NCBI GenBank assembly: GCA_021464525.1 | Contig: JADRCO010000781.1 | Coordinates: 1-26,526 of the forward strand | Length of the DNA: 26,526 nt | Direction: 5' to 3' | Source: Rhizophagus sp. LPA8_4_AMF | Lineage: Eukaryota > Glomeromycota > Glomeromycetes > Glomerales > Glomeraceae | In this document: in pieces, positions 17,168 to 26,526 of the stretch | How positions within the stretch are numbered: position 1 is the stretch's first letter | Layout of the letters: the number at the start of each line of letters is the position of its first letter | Program-made: the position numbers and the translations under genes | Notes under the pieces: model-generated | What the model was told of the DNA's origin: nothing | The model's input: only the letters and a program-made list of their open reading frames with translations | The model's database searches: none

Positions 17168-18595
17168 ATGGATAGGGAAATGATATGTGAAAAATGTAAA
17201 TTTATATGTAACGCGAAACGTTTCCAACAAAAATTTAAAATTTGGACAAGTGGTAATAATGATATTGATAAACTTATTCAAGATACTCAATCATCAATTC
17301 ATAAATCTGCATACGGAGCATTAGAATGGATACCTTATGATAGATTTTATGATATTAAATATATTGCAAAAAGTGGATTTGGTAAAGTATATAAAGCAAA
17401 TTGGATTGATGGACCTATATTAGTATGGGATGATAAAATTGAAAATTGGAAAAGAAAAGATCAAAATAAATTTGTAGCTCTGAAAAGTTTAAATAATTCA
17501 AAAAATATTACATTAGAATTTATCAATGAGGTAATATTAATTTATTATTTACCATGAATTTTGAAAAGTTTATTTTTTATTAATACAATTTATTATTGTT
17601 GAATGTAGATTACGTCACATTATAAACTATCTTATACTTCTGGTATTACTTTTGGTATTATCAAACTTTATGGAATAACTCAAAATCCAGAAACGAAAAA
17701 TTTTATGATTGTTTTAGATTATGCAATAAATGGTAGTTTACGAAATTATTTAGATACAAATTATAACAAATTAAAATGGTATGATAAGATTTATTGTTTA
17801 CAAAATATTGCAACTGGACTTGTTCATATTCACAATAATGAAATAATTCATCGAGATTTACATATAGGTAATATATTATCCTATAAAAATTTAGCATATA
17901 TAACTGATATGGGATTATGTAAACCTGTAGATTACAAAGAAAATACAAAAAACAAAGTATTTGGTGTTTTACCTTATATAGCTCCTGAAGTTTTGAGAGG
18001 AAAAGTTTATACTAAAGCTTCTGATATCTATAGTTTTGGTATAATTATGTATGAAATAGTTTCTGGATTACCTCCATATCATAATTTAAGCCATGATAAT
18101 AATTTAGCAATAAAAATCTGTCTAGGATTTAGACCGAGGTTTAATATTAAAGTACCCCAATTAATTGTTCATTTAATTAAAAGATGCTTAGATGCAAATC
18201 CATTAAATCGTCCAACAGCATTTGAAATTTTCAAAATTTTAGATCAATGGAAAGCTGAATCACGTGACTCGCGTGAAACAGAATTACAAAAGCAAATTAA
18301 TGAAGCAGATGAAATCAATAAGAAATTATCAACTAGTAACGTGCCTTCAACTAGTTTAGGATTATCCTATAAAACACATTCAGAAGCTATTTATACAAGT
18401 AGATTACTTGATTTTAATGATCTTCCTGAACCAAAAAATTCTGATGATTATTATGAACATTATGATAATATAACATCTATGGAATATTCAAGTAAATATT
18501 TAATAATTAAATTTGTCTATTTAAGAACGTTTAATTATACTAAATAAATTTCATTTTATAATATAGAATCTCAACAAATTAATATTTCTCAATAG
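17168..18595 (+). CDS. TKL-like protein kinase B, three exons
   Basis: Exons 17168-17530, 17609-18491 and 18567-18595 join to 424 residues. The introns are 78 and 75 bases, at the same positions and phases as in kinase A. The N-terminus has CEKCKFIC (7-14) and FKIWTSGN (23-30). The glycine loop is AKSGFGKVYK (67-76), with Ser where kinase A has Gly; the loop is therefore weaker, but the following F-G-K-V is intact. Catalytic residues are present: K106 (VALK), HRDLHIGN (202-209), DMG (221-223) and APE (246-248), with SDIYSFG after that. The tail keeps ELQKQINEADEINKKL and YTSRLLDFNDLPEPKNSDD. Exon 3 encodes only SQQINISQ before TAG, so the SQLKFN ending of kinase A is shortened by an early stop. 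It is otherwise a close paralogue of A, transcribed in the same direction 6.7 kb downstream. Predicted active and cytosolic; substrate unknown. Confidence 0.87.
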
Positions 18596-19000
18596 AATAT
18601 TATCAGAAGTGGTAAAGTTTTTAACTTTTATAAACCCAATTTTTTGTTCATAGCTAGTGTGATAAACAGCAAGTTGTTTTGAAAAAATATTCATCATCAT
18701 GATCTGTGGCATGGTCCGGATTGGTTGAAGTTATCTTAATAATTTTAGCTATAAATGAATTAGTATCTTCTAAAGTCTTATTATTTGTGTGCCAAATTAT
18801 AAAATCTTTTGATGACAAAAAATTTCCAATTATATTGTATTAGTCAACCGGTATCATCCTGAGTGAAAAATGTACCTTTTTTTTTATTTTATTTATAAAG
18901 GTAAAAAATGTACTAATAAATATAAAAAATACACTTTTTTATTTAATTAATAAAATTGCTTTCCTTAATAAAATAAAACAACTATTAATAAAATTATTTT

Positions 19001-19058
19001 GGATCGGCCGGATAATCTTATGGATCATCTAATAACCATCAAATTAACCGGCCGATCC
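19001..19058. repeat. GGATCGGCCGG inverted repeat, 58 bases
   Basis: GGATCGGCCGG (19001-19011) and its exact reverse complement (19048-19058) bracket 36 bases of AT-rich sequence. The GC-rich arms are conspicuous here. The GATCGGC core also occurs in the nearby degenerate repeat, which hints at a common source. It is too short to encode anything; a miniature foldback element is the simplest reading. Confidence 0.6.
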
Positions 19059-19189
19059 CCTATTTTTTAAAAAACTATTAGATTGAAAACTAGCTAACAC
19101 TAAATTGGATGGCCAAGATAAATATTTGAATATTAATAATAAAATTACTTTATTTTATTATTTTGTTTGAACTAAACTTATTTTTATTA

Positions 19190-19275
19190 ATTTAGTTTTT
19201 TGTGATTTTATGAATGGATAGGCCGACTAGGCCGCTGTGGTAAATTTGATACATGATACATGCAGGTGGGTTTTT
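19190..19275 (+). repeat. Outlying copy of the GATCGGCTGCTG repeat
   Basis: GGATAGGCCGACTAGGCCGC, then TGTGGTAAATTTGATACAT and a GTGGGTTT ending, resembles the units at 20205-20815 (GATCGGCTGCTG, then AAATTTGATACAT and GGGTAGGTTT), separated from them by about 1 kb. The preceding TTTAGTTTTTTGTGATTT matches the unit lead-in. Confidence 0.5.
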
Positions 19276-20062
19276 TTAATTGGAAATTGCTAAATGTTAG
19301 GCCATACAAATTCGATTTTTCGTTTCACGTAACTTTGAAATTTAAAATCGACTCGGAGACCCAGGCTTAGATCTTATTAAAAAAACAAGTTATGTAAAAC
19401 CGTGACATCTGATTGGTCAACTTTAAAGGATACCTATATTATACATGTGCGAATAAGTTGCATATCAGAAATTATGAAACATTGGGAAGATTTACTTGTT
19501 GAAAAATGAAAAATAGATCGATTTTACACTTATCGTCTGATTGGCGGGAAGCAGATTTTGAAGTGAAATCTAAGAAATCAAAAACACTAATCGGTGAAAA
19601 AGTTTCAGCACAATGCATTGCTTGAAGTAGCCTGATATGCTATAAATTAGTACTTTTATTTTTACTGCTATATTTATTTTTCCGATACAACACACGAATA
19701 ATAAACAATATAATCTTTTTTTATTGAAATTTGAAAAGTAACCCGGGCCTTACAAGTGATGATTGTCACCAGTATAAAAAATTTTAATTTTTTATAGTAT
19801 TTTATATGCAATTTTGTGAGAAAAAAGATTTTCTAGGTTCAAAAGGGTGTTACTTAGATAGTTTTTGAGGGAAATGCAATGTATTGATTTTTACATATAA
19901 TTTTTAATAAATTTGAGTTTTAGGATTTTATTCCACAATTAACTAAAATGCTGACTTAAACAACTATAAATTTGTAAGTTTTCTTATGTTAAAGGGCTTG
20001 AAGTGTTTAGAATCTAATAATAATTAGTTTACATATTTTTATTTAAATTACCTAAATTTTTA

Positions 20063-20127
20063 ACACGTGGTTTTAACTCTGGCCGAAATTATAATTTTGG
20101 CCAGAATTAAGTGTAACCACTGGTGAG
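20063..20127. repeat. CTGGCC foldback flanked by CACGTGG / CCACTGG
   Basis: TCTGGCCGAAATTA (20078-20091) pairs with AATTTTGGCCAGA (20093-20105) with a single G-T mismatch. Weaker outer symmetry (CACGTGGTT against AACCACTGG) extends it to about 65 bases. It is probably a miniature inverted-repeat element. Confidence 0.5.
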
Positions 20128-20204
20128 CTTTAGCAATGCCTTTTTTTAATTATTAACTATTAATTATATATATTTACTCAAATTTTATTTATTAAAATTT
20201 TTTT

Positions 20205-20815
20205 TATAATTTAGATTCGGCTTTCGATATAATAGGTAGGTTGATATTTTTTGATATTTTATTTTTTTTACACCATTTTTTTATAATTTTTTTTTTATAA
20301 TTTAGTTCAGCATTAGATTTTTTGTAATTTAGGTTCGAGTTACCTATGGATGAATAGATCGGCTGCTGCAATAAATTTGATACATGGGTAGGTTTATTAC
20401 AATTATTAATTAACATTTTTTATTTTACTCTTTTTTTTTATTAAATTTATTTTTCTTAATAAATTTATCGTTTTTTTATAGTTTAGGTTCACCATACGTA
20501 CAGTTATAGATTTTTTTTTTGCAATTTAGGTTCAGGACTGGTTCTGGTTGCTTATGGATCGGCTGCTGCAATCAATTTGACATATACGGGTAAGTTTCAC
20601 GTTTCGTATTAATAAATTTCTTTTTTTTATAGTTTAGACTCGGCCCTAGGTTATGGACTTTTTTGTAAATATACTTAGGATTGGCTGCTGTGGCAAATTC
20701 AATTTTTTAATAAATTTATTTTTTATAGTTTAGGTTAAGCCTTATTGTTTATGGACTCTTTTTTATAATTATACTTAGGATCGGCTGCTGTGACAAATTC
20801 GATATATACGGGATT
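20205..20815 (+). repeat. Degenerate tandem repeat, GATCGGCTGCTG core
   Basis: The core GAT(C/T)GGCTGCTG followed by a (C)AAATT(C/T)GA block begins at 20357, 20557, 20679 and 20779, with spacings of about 200, 122 and 100 bases. Each is preceded by one or two (T)ATAGTTTAGGTTC-type lead-ins (near 20210, 20298, 20323, 20478, 20521, 20628 and 20726) and often by CTTATGGA or CTTAGGA. The order lead-in, core, AAATTTGA, ACGGGTA is preserved although lengths vary. This is an old, length-variable tandem array and not coding. Confidence 0.65.
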
Positions 20816-20929
20816 TTAAGCACAGATAATTTTGGATGCGTATGTGTTTTATTATTAATAATTATTAATTAATAATAATTTATATATTTAATTTTTTTTA
20901 TTGATAATCTGTTATTTTATTATGAGTTT

Positions 20930-21198
20930 ATAACATATATATAATTCATTCTATCTATTTTCTGTTAATTTATAAAAACTTTATTTAAAAGATGATACTA
21001 AATAAATATATTCCAATAAAATATACATACTAGTAGTGATAAAGAAAATAAATAAATAATAGATACAAATAAAGTTTATATTCTGAATATTTGTAAATTT
21101 TCTTCTTTTATTTTCTGTAGTTATTTTTCATCTATAAGAGCGAATTATTAAAGTAAATTGTTAATATTAATAGTAATATTAACACCGTAAAAAGCAAG
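20930..21198. repeat. 3' flank of kinase C duplicated at 25975-26256
   Basis: Blocks such as ATATTCCAATAAAATATACA, TATATTCTGAATATTTGTAA, TTATTAAAGTAAATTGTTA and GCAAGTTAATGTAAATGAGT occur in the same order here and before kinase D (25975-26256). The similarity fades to the left of about 20930, which marks one edge of the duplicated segment. It extends into the coding regions on the right. Confidence 0.7.
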
Positions 21199-22813
21199 TT
21201 AATGTAAATGAGTACCTGGATTAAATTTAGTGAAATCTATTGCTTCTATGGATTCTAGGAAATAAAAAAATAATTGTACATTAAAGGTTATTCAAGAATA
21301 CTTTCGTAAATAAGCTAATATATTAATTACCTGAATATTCTTCAAATGAATTACCATTATCCTTGTTATCAATAGCATTTTTTGGTTCTGGAAGATTTTT
21401 AAAGTCTAAAAGTCTACTTGTATAAACTGCTTGAGGATTTGTAGTATATGAAAGAGTAGTACCATTATATGATAATGAAGTAGAAGTAAAATTTTTATTA
21501 ATTCTTTCTGCTTCTTCAATTTGCTTATTGATTTCATCATCACTCTCATAATGACCTGAATAATATAAGATAAATACTAAACTATATAATTCATTTGCTT
21601 TAGGTCGTTTTAAAGGATCAGCATCCCAACATTGTTTAATTATGTCCAAAATTAGTTGAGGAATTTTATAATTAGATTTTGGTCTAAGCCCTTGACAAAT
21701 GCTAATAGCTAAGATTTTATCATGAGCAATATCATGATAAGGAGGAAGCCCTGTACAGACTTCATATGCAATAATTCCAAATGCATAAATATCACTTTCT
21801 TGAGTATATTCTTTTCCTCTCAAAACCTCAGGCGATACATATGGTAATATTCCATATACTTTTTTTTCATATTCATTTTGAGATGATTTTACATTTACTG
21901 GATGGCATAATCCTAAATCAGTAATAATAGTATAAACACCATCTTTTAACATATTGCCACAATGAAAATCACGATGAATTAATCCTTTTTCATGAATAGA
22001 TTTGAGGCCATCTGCAATCTCTTTTAAAGTATGTAACTTATCTTTCCACTTTATTGAATTAAATTTATTATTTAAATATTGTCTTAAACTACCATCTTTT
22101 GCATATTCTATTACTATCATGAAATTATTAGATTCTGGATCTTTAGTAATGCCATAACATCGAGTTACTCTAATTGAACCAATCATAGTATGCAATTCAA
22201 TCTAAAAAAGAATCCATAATAATAATAAATAATAGTAAGTTTGACATTTATAATGGAACAGTAATTTGAAAATTATATACAAATAAGTACCTACTTCTCT
22301 TAAAAATTCGGATGTAATATTCTGAGAATTATGTAAACATTTTAAAGCAACAGGAAAATTTTCATAATCCTCACCCCATGCTTTACTTCTCATCCATTGA
22401 TTATTTTCAGAATCCCATTCTTCTATATATCCATCTTTCCAAATTGCTTTATAAATAGTTCCAAATCCTCCTTTGGCCAAATATTCAACATTTTCAAATC
22501 TATCATATTCAATCCACTCTAAAATTTCTCTAGATTCTTTAGCTTTAAGTTGTGTTTTTTGAATAAACTTATCAACTTCATTATTTCCACTAGTCCAATT
22601 TTTGAAATTTTGTTGAAATTTACATTGACACCAATTATTAGTAAATATAGGCTGCTTACAATCTTCGCATAAACCATTTTCTTTATACCGTTTTTTTAAT
22701 TCTTCATTTAATATTAACTTATCAATTAACAATCCTTGTTCATCTGTTAATTTCAGATAGTCAAAATCTTTTATTTGTTCAATTACATTATCACTGAGCT
22801 TAAATTCTTCCAT
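21199..22813 (-). CDS. TKL-like protein kinase C, three exons, longest member
   Basis: Exons 22813-22295, 22201-21331 and 21254-21199 join to 481 residues. The introns are 93 and 76 bases, in phases 0 and 1 as in kinases A and B. Residues 1-46 are an extra helical N-terminal segment absent from A and B. Cys C49, C52, C62 and C64 (CEDC and WCQC) form a possible zinc-binding set, followed by FQQNFKNWTSGN (66-77). The kinase domain runs from about 110 to 390: AKGGFGTIYK (113-122), K158 in VALK, HRDFHCGN (249-256), DLG (268-270), SPE (296-298) and SDIYAFG. All catalytic residues are present. The tail has the helix NKQIEEAERINKNF and YTSRLLDFKNLPEPKNAID. The last exon encodes ESIEAIDFTKFNPG and THLH before TAA. 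A GT right after CCAG at 21217-21216 leaves open a further intron and a different C-terminus. Residues differ from A and B throughout, so this is a separate subfamily, matched by the partial gene D. Confidence 0.85.
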
Positions 22814-22851
22814 ATTAGATTACTGGTCAGTGTATGTAGGAGTAGTTTTCT

Positions 22852-22908
22852 AAAAAAAAAAAAAAAAAAAAAAAAAACCCAAAAAAAATAAAAAAAAAAA
22901 AAAAAAAA
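22852..22908. repeat. A-rich homopolymer tract upstream of kinase C
   Basis: Twenty-six A, CCC, eight A, T, then nineteen A. On the coding strand of kinase C this is a T tract about 40-95 bases before the start codon. Its length is likely to be unreliable in any assembly. Poly(dA:dT) can exclude nucleosomes at fungal promoters, so it could help open this promoter. Confidence 0.6.
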
Positions 22909-24595
22909 TACGCCCTTATATGTTGCACCAACGATCAACAAATTTTAAATCAGCTGATCACAAAATAAAATATTTGTTACACAAAAGAGCAAACTTCAGT
23001 AATTAGAATTATATTTTATAAGATTTTTTAATCTAGCAATTATTATCTTTTAATGCATTCTGTTATTGATAATGGTATTTTTTTACGATTGAATTACTAT
23101 GATTCAATTAAGAAGTTATTTAATCTTTAAAGTAATTAGGAAATTTCAACTGTTGGTAAAAAAAATTATAATGAAACCAGAAAGTTAAAATTTTTATTTT
23201 AACATCTTTTTTATAGTATAACATGAACTTTTATTGATAATTGATTTGTTTTTTCTTTTTAGTGTTTCCAAAAAATATAATATTTTAACTTTTTTATGGG
23301 TTTTTGGCTAATAACGTCCGTAAATGTTTCTAAAACATAGTAACTCAATAAATTTTGTGCACAAAATATTGTGAATAAAACAAAAAAAAAAAAAATTATT
23401 TCTAGTAAAATAAAATGTTAAAATATCATAATTTGCTTGGATACATAAATAATATTATTAATTTTTATTCAAAAGTAATAAAACATAAATTAAATAATTT
23501 CTTGCAGTTATGATGTAGTGACGTTCAAACTATAGAATTCTAGGGATGGATACAACAAAGAATACTAAAGGATTAAACAAATTAAAAGCTGAACGAAGTA
23601 GTTGTGGCGCAGCATATTTCTGTTAATAAGCAACGTTCGTGTTTTAAGATTTTCATATTGATTTAACTATTATAATATAGTTAAATTAAACTTTTTTATA
23701 TTATGGGTAAAAATCTACATTATTAATATGAATACGGCAAACATTTTAAGAAATTGTCAAGAAGAAATTTTCCAAAAGAACCTAAAATTGATAATATTTT
23801 AATTTAAAGGTCCATTATATAAATATTAAAGTTACTTAGTACAGTAAATGTAAAATTGGATGTAACATGAATTTTGGATGCATTTTAATAGTTTATTAAG
23901 AACACAAATTTTCTTTATTTGAAAAAATTTAAAACTTCTTAATTATGTTGTACTCCTTTTTATAATATTTTCCATTTACGAATTAGTTTAATTTCCCATA
24001 AAAATCTATCTAAGATATATAATAAAATTGTGTCGTACCAACTCTGTACTAACCATGAAACTAAATATACTACAATTTGATTATACTTACATACGTCATA
24101 ATGTTAAGTCAAATTAAATAAACTACGAATAGCACATTTGTAAATCAACCATTAAACCTCGGTTTTCAATATTGTTAACATTTAATATCGTATCTCTTCG
24201 TTGAATATTGTGATTCAGCCCTAAATATTCTCAGATAAGTCCATCATAAACGCGTGAATCTGTTAATTTTTTTTTTATCATGTTACTTTTTATTAGAAAA
24301 TAAAAGCCATATTTTGTCGTAAAAAATTAAAAAAAAATTTTTGTTCTATTATTAAATGATGTTCGAATTCATTAAGAGAAATATTTTTTTCATTATTATC
24401 ATATATTTCCATCGAAGTATTAATCAATCATCTGATTAAGAGGATATAAATAAATTATTGCTCTTTACATCTTTTTCTCTCGTTTAATTGTCAATAATTA
24501 TGATTTTTATTTCATCCTAACTATATACAGTATATTGAGATCAGTCAATTTTAAATTGTATAAACAAAAATCTAGAATTATTATGGTTTATTCCG

Positions 24596-24614
24596 AACCG
24601 GTTTTAAACCGGTT
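24596..24614. repeat. AACCGGTTTTAAACCGGTT palindrome
   Basis: This is a perfect 9+1+9 palindrome. It is followed by another AAACCGG (24622-24628). A related but weaker AAACCAGGTTTTTACCTGTTT structure sits 187 bases on, and a reversed GAGTAGTT-type block lies near 24850. The set looks like the worn ends of a small inverted-repeat element spanning about 24590-24880. Confidence 0.4.
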
Positions 24615-24879
24615 TATGCTCAAACCGGAGTAGTTTGCTAAAACTAGTTAGTTACTAAATGGTAACGTGTCATTTTAGAAAGAGTTTATTAACTCTTTAT
24701 ACTATTATTACATAAAAAGTAAATTGGGAAGTATTGTAAAATACCCAAATTTATGCTCCAAATTAGGAAAATGATGGTCTTAAACCAGGTTTTTACCTGT
24801 TTTCGTCTAGTTCGAGATCTGAAACTAGTAGTTTGGAGCACAAACTGAACTACTCGAACCATTTAACGTCCCTAACTAC

Positions 24880-25800
24880 TATTTATGGACATTAAATATA
24901 AAAAGTTATCGCTATATTTATAAGAAATTTAGTTATTTCAGAATTATTGAAATTATAATTTCCTAAATAAAATTAATATACATTTTGATCACCGAACGTA
25001 ATCATATCATAATTTACATCATTACGAAATTAGGATAGATTATTTTAATTTGGTGACTATAAAATAAATGAATGAGAGATTTCGCATTACATATTTTGTA
25101 CGTACTAATGATAATGCAAAGAATGAAAGATTTAAAATATTTTCTAAGAAAGCAAATACCATGAATAAGTGAATATGCATATATTTTTCCAAAGGTAGTA
25201 AAAACAAATTAGATTGAAGAAACTCTCACTTGCAGGCTGCAGCAGATTAGTGAGATAACTTTATCCTCCTTATTATACGTTTGCGCAGCAAAAGGTGATT
25301 ATAAAGTGACAGTAAATCTTTGATTATTGACATAGATATGTTTTCAAAATATATTAACTTAATATCGTCATAAATTTATGCTCACAAATACTATAATCAT
25401 CCTTTAATTCAATTAACAGGTTCCCTTTAGAATAATTATGTCATTATTGATGTACTACTTTCTATGGAAAATGATTATATAAGATATTGCTATATTAATA
25501 AGAAAAGAAGTTATTTCTAAAATATTAAGAAAGTCATAATCTCTTAAAATAAAAGTTATCATTAAACTTTATTATCAAATATAATCATCTATCACAATTT
25601 ACATATTTACGAAATTAGAATAGATTATTTTAGTTTGAAACTATAAAAATAAAAAAATGAAGTTTTTTTTCTAAGTTTTCTAAGTAAAGAAAAAATCATA
25701 AAGGCACATGAATAAATAAATATGCTTATTTTTTCCAAAGGTAGTATTAAATTGTACTTGCAGCATGCTTTAACAATTTGACATAATTATAGTGAAAGGT
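24880..25800. repeat. Diverged direct duplication, two units
   Basis: ACGAAATTAGGATAGATTAT and the next 40 bases (from 25024) match ACGAAATTAGAATAGATTAT (from 25609). TTTTCCAAAGGTAGTA (ending 25200) matches TTTTCCAAAGGTAGTA (ending 25746), followed in both by an ACTTGCAG block. The offset drops from 585 to 546 bases between the two landmarks, so indels have accumulated. Neither unit has a useful open frame. Confidence 0.55.
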
Positions 25801-26256
25801 GATGACAGAACAATAATTGAGCAATACTAATCATAAACAACATGTTTAAATTCAAGAATTCTAAAGAGGAATATACAAGGAATATTAGAAGGGTTAGATT
25901 ATTATATAATATTAAATTTGAAAATGCGACTATAACGTCAAAAAAAAATAATAGATGTAAATTTATTATTTTGTTATGATTTTATAACATACACATAATT
26001 CATTTTAATTATTTTCTTTAATTTATAAAAACTTTATTTATAAGTTCTAACCATAATAAATATATTCCAATAAAATATACATACTATAATAATGATAAAG
26101 AAAATAAATAGATAAATAATAAATAATAGATACAAATAAAGAAATTTATATTCTGAATATTTGTAAATTTCTTTCCTTAGTTGTTTTTATCTATAAGAAT
26201 AAATTATTAAAGTAAATTGTTATTATTATTAGTAAAATTAACCATGTAAAAGCAAG

Positions 26257-26526
26257 TTAATGTAAATGAGTACCTAGATCGAGTTCAGTGAAATCTATTG
26301 CTTCTATGGATTCTAGAAAATAAAAAAAGTAATTGTACATTAAAAAGAATACTTGTGTAAAATAAGCTAACTGAATGCATTAAATACCTGAATATTCTCT
26401 AACATCATCTTTGTTATCAGTAGCGTTTTTCGGTTCTGGAAGATTTTTAAAGTCCAAAAGCCTACTCGTGTAAACTGCTTGAGGATTTGTAGTATATGAA
26501 AGAGTAGTACCATTATATGGTAATGA
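26257..26526 (-). CDS. TKL-like kinase D, 3' end only
   Basis: The gene is cut by the right edge of the window. The visible part has an exon at 26526-26388 (46 codons), an intron at 26387-26313 (75 bases, GT-AG, phase 1) and a terminal exon at 26312-26257 ending TAA. The peptide has SLPYNGTTLSYTTNPQAVYT, SRLLDFKNLPEPKNATDNKD and, after the intron, ESIEAIDFTELDLGTHLH. This is nearly the same as the end of kinase C, with scattered substitutions and a shorter stretch just before the intron. Direction, intron position and 3' flank also match C, so it is the upstream member of a head-to-tail pair. Whether the kinase domain is intact cannot be seen. Confidence 0.8.

Larger units (their letters stand above)
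18596..21198. other. Intergenic region dense in degenerate repeats
   Basis: No gene is supported between kinases B and C, which converge on this 2.6 kb. It holds a short GGATCGGCCGG foldback (19001-19058), a GATCGGCTGCTG-type degenerate repeat (19190-19275 and 20205-20815), a foldback at 20063-20127, and the 3' flank shared with kinase D (20930-21198). Frames of 39 codons near 19507 and 70 codons at 20204-20416 (minus) have no domain; the latter lies inside the repeat. Confidence 0.55.
22814..26256. other. Intergenic between kinases C and D
   Basis: This 3.4 kb is AT-rich and has no supported gene. It holds the A-rich tract (22852-22908), palindromes around 24596-24614 and 24783-24803, a diverged direct duplication (24880-25800) and the shared 3' flank of kinase D (25975-26256). 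A 26-codon frame at 23546-23626 (starting MDTTKNTKGLNKLK) has a protein-like look but is too short to assign. The promoter of kinase C must lie near its left end, beyond the A-rich tract. Confidence 0.5.

Noticed and set aside
17703..17948. 81-codon minus-strand frame
   Set aside because: Antisense shadow of kinase B exon 2.
19507..19626. 39-codon plus-strand frame with fairly even composition
   Set aside because: Too short, with no splice-linked neighbours and no recognisable motif.
20204..20416. 70-codon minus-strand frame
   Set aside because: Falls inside the degenerate tandem repeat; not protein-like outside it.
1..26526. CRISPR arrays, rRNA or tRNA genes, intact transposase or reverse transcriptase
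   Set aside because: None was seen on either strand; the repeats present lack regular spacers and coding capacity.

Overview
The window looks like nuclear DNA of an arbuscular-mycorrhizal fungus of the Rhizophagus type (Glomeromycotina). The reasons are its extreme AT richness, short GT-AG introns of about 64 to 241 bases, long A/T homopolymers, and several members of a kinase family that carries a Cys-rich N-terminus, an NWTSGN-like motif and a conserved YTSRLLDF tail. Kinases of this TKL-like kind are known to be strongly expanded in Rhizophagus. The species assignment is inference; no rRNA or marker locus is present.

Layout. 1-1459 holds no gene I can support. 1460-2418 (minus) is a five-exon gene whose spliced 147-residue product is recognisable as RPB4, a subunit of RNA polymerase II. 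Its second intron contains a copy of a dispersed GATTACAGGAC-type repeat that recurs at 6716-6832. 3384-3776 (minus) is an unrecognised 130-residue charged protein. 5850-6376 (plus) is a kinase relic that kept the N-terminal motif and the C-terminal tail but lost the whole catalytic core. 6380-8940 is repeat-bearing intergenic DNA with a strong foldback at 6583-6673.

8941-10433 (plus) and 17168-18595 (plus) are two closely related three-exon kinases, here called A and B. They share intron positions and a conserved upstream block. Between them lies a divergent pair of intronless paralogues, 12678-13709 (minus) and 14538-15833 (plus). Each has an N-terminal PB1 domain, a disordered middle with two shared short motifs, a C-terminal UBA-like domain and a KPY-x-L end. 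They share an 828-base intergenic region with a TATAAAA box at a similar distance from each start. This is the architecture of a p62/NBR1-like ubiquitin receptor without the ZZ domain; the function is inference.

18596-21198 carries foldback elements and a degenerate tandem repeat built on a GATCGGCTGCTG core. 21199-22813 (minus) is a third, longer kinase (C). 26257-26526 (minus) is the 3' end of a fourth (D), cut by the window edge. C and D share coding sequence and several hundred bases of 3' flank, so they are a diverged tandem duplication. The 3.4 kb between them contains another diverged direct duplication and palindromes but no gene I can support.

Functionally, the window mixes one housekeeping gene (RPB4), an expanding and decaying kinase family (three full-length, one partial and one relic in 26 kb), and a duplicated PB1-UBA adaptor pair. 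I see no CRISPR array, rRNA or tRNA, and no intact transposase.
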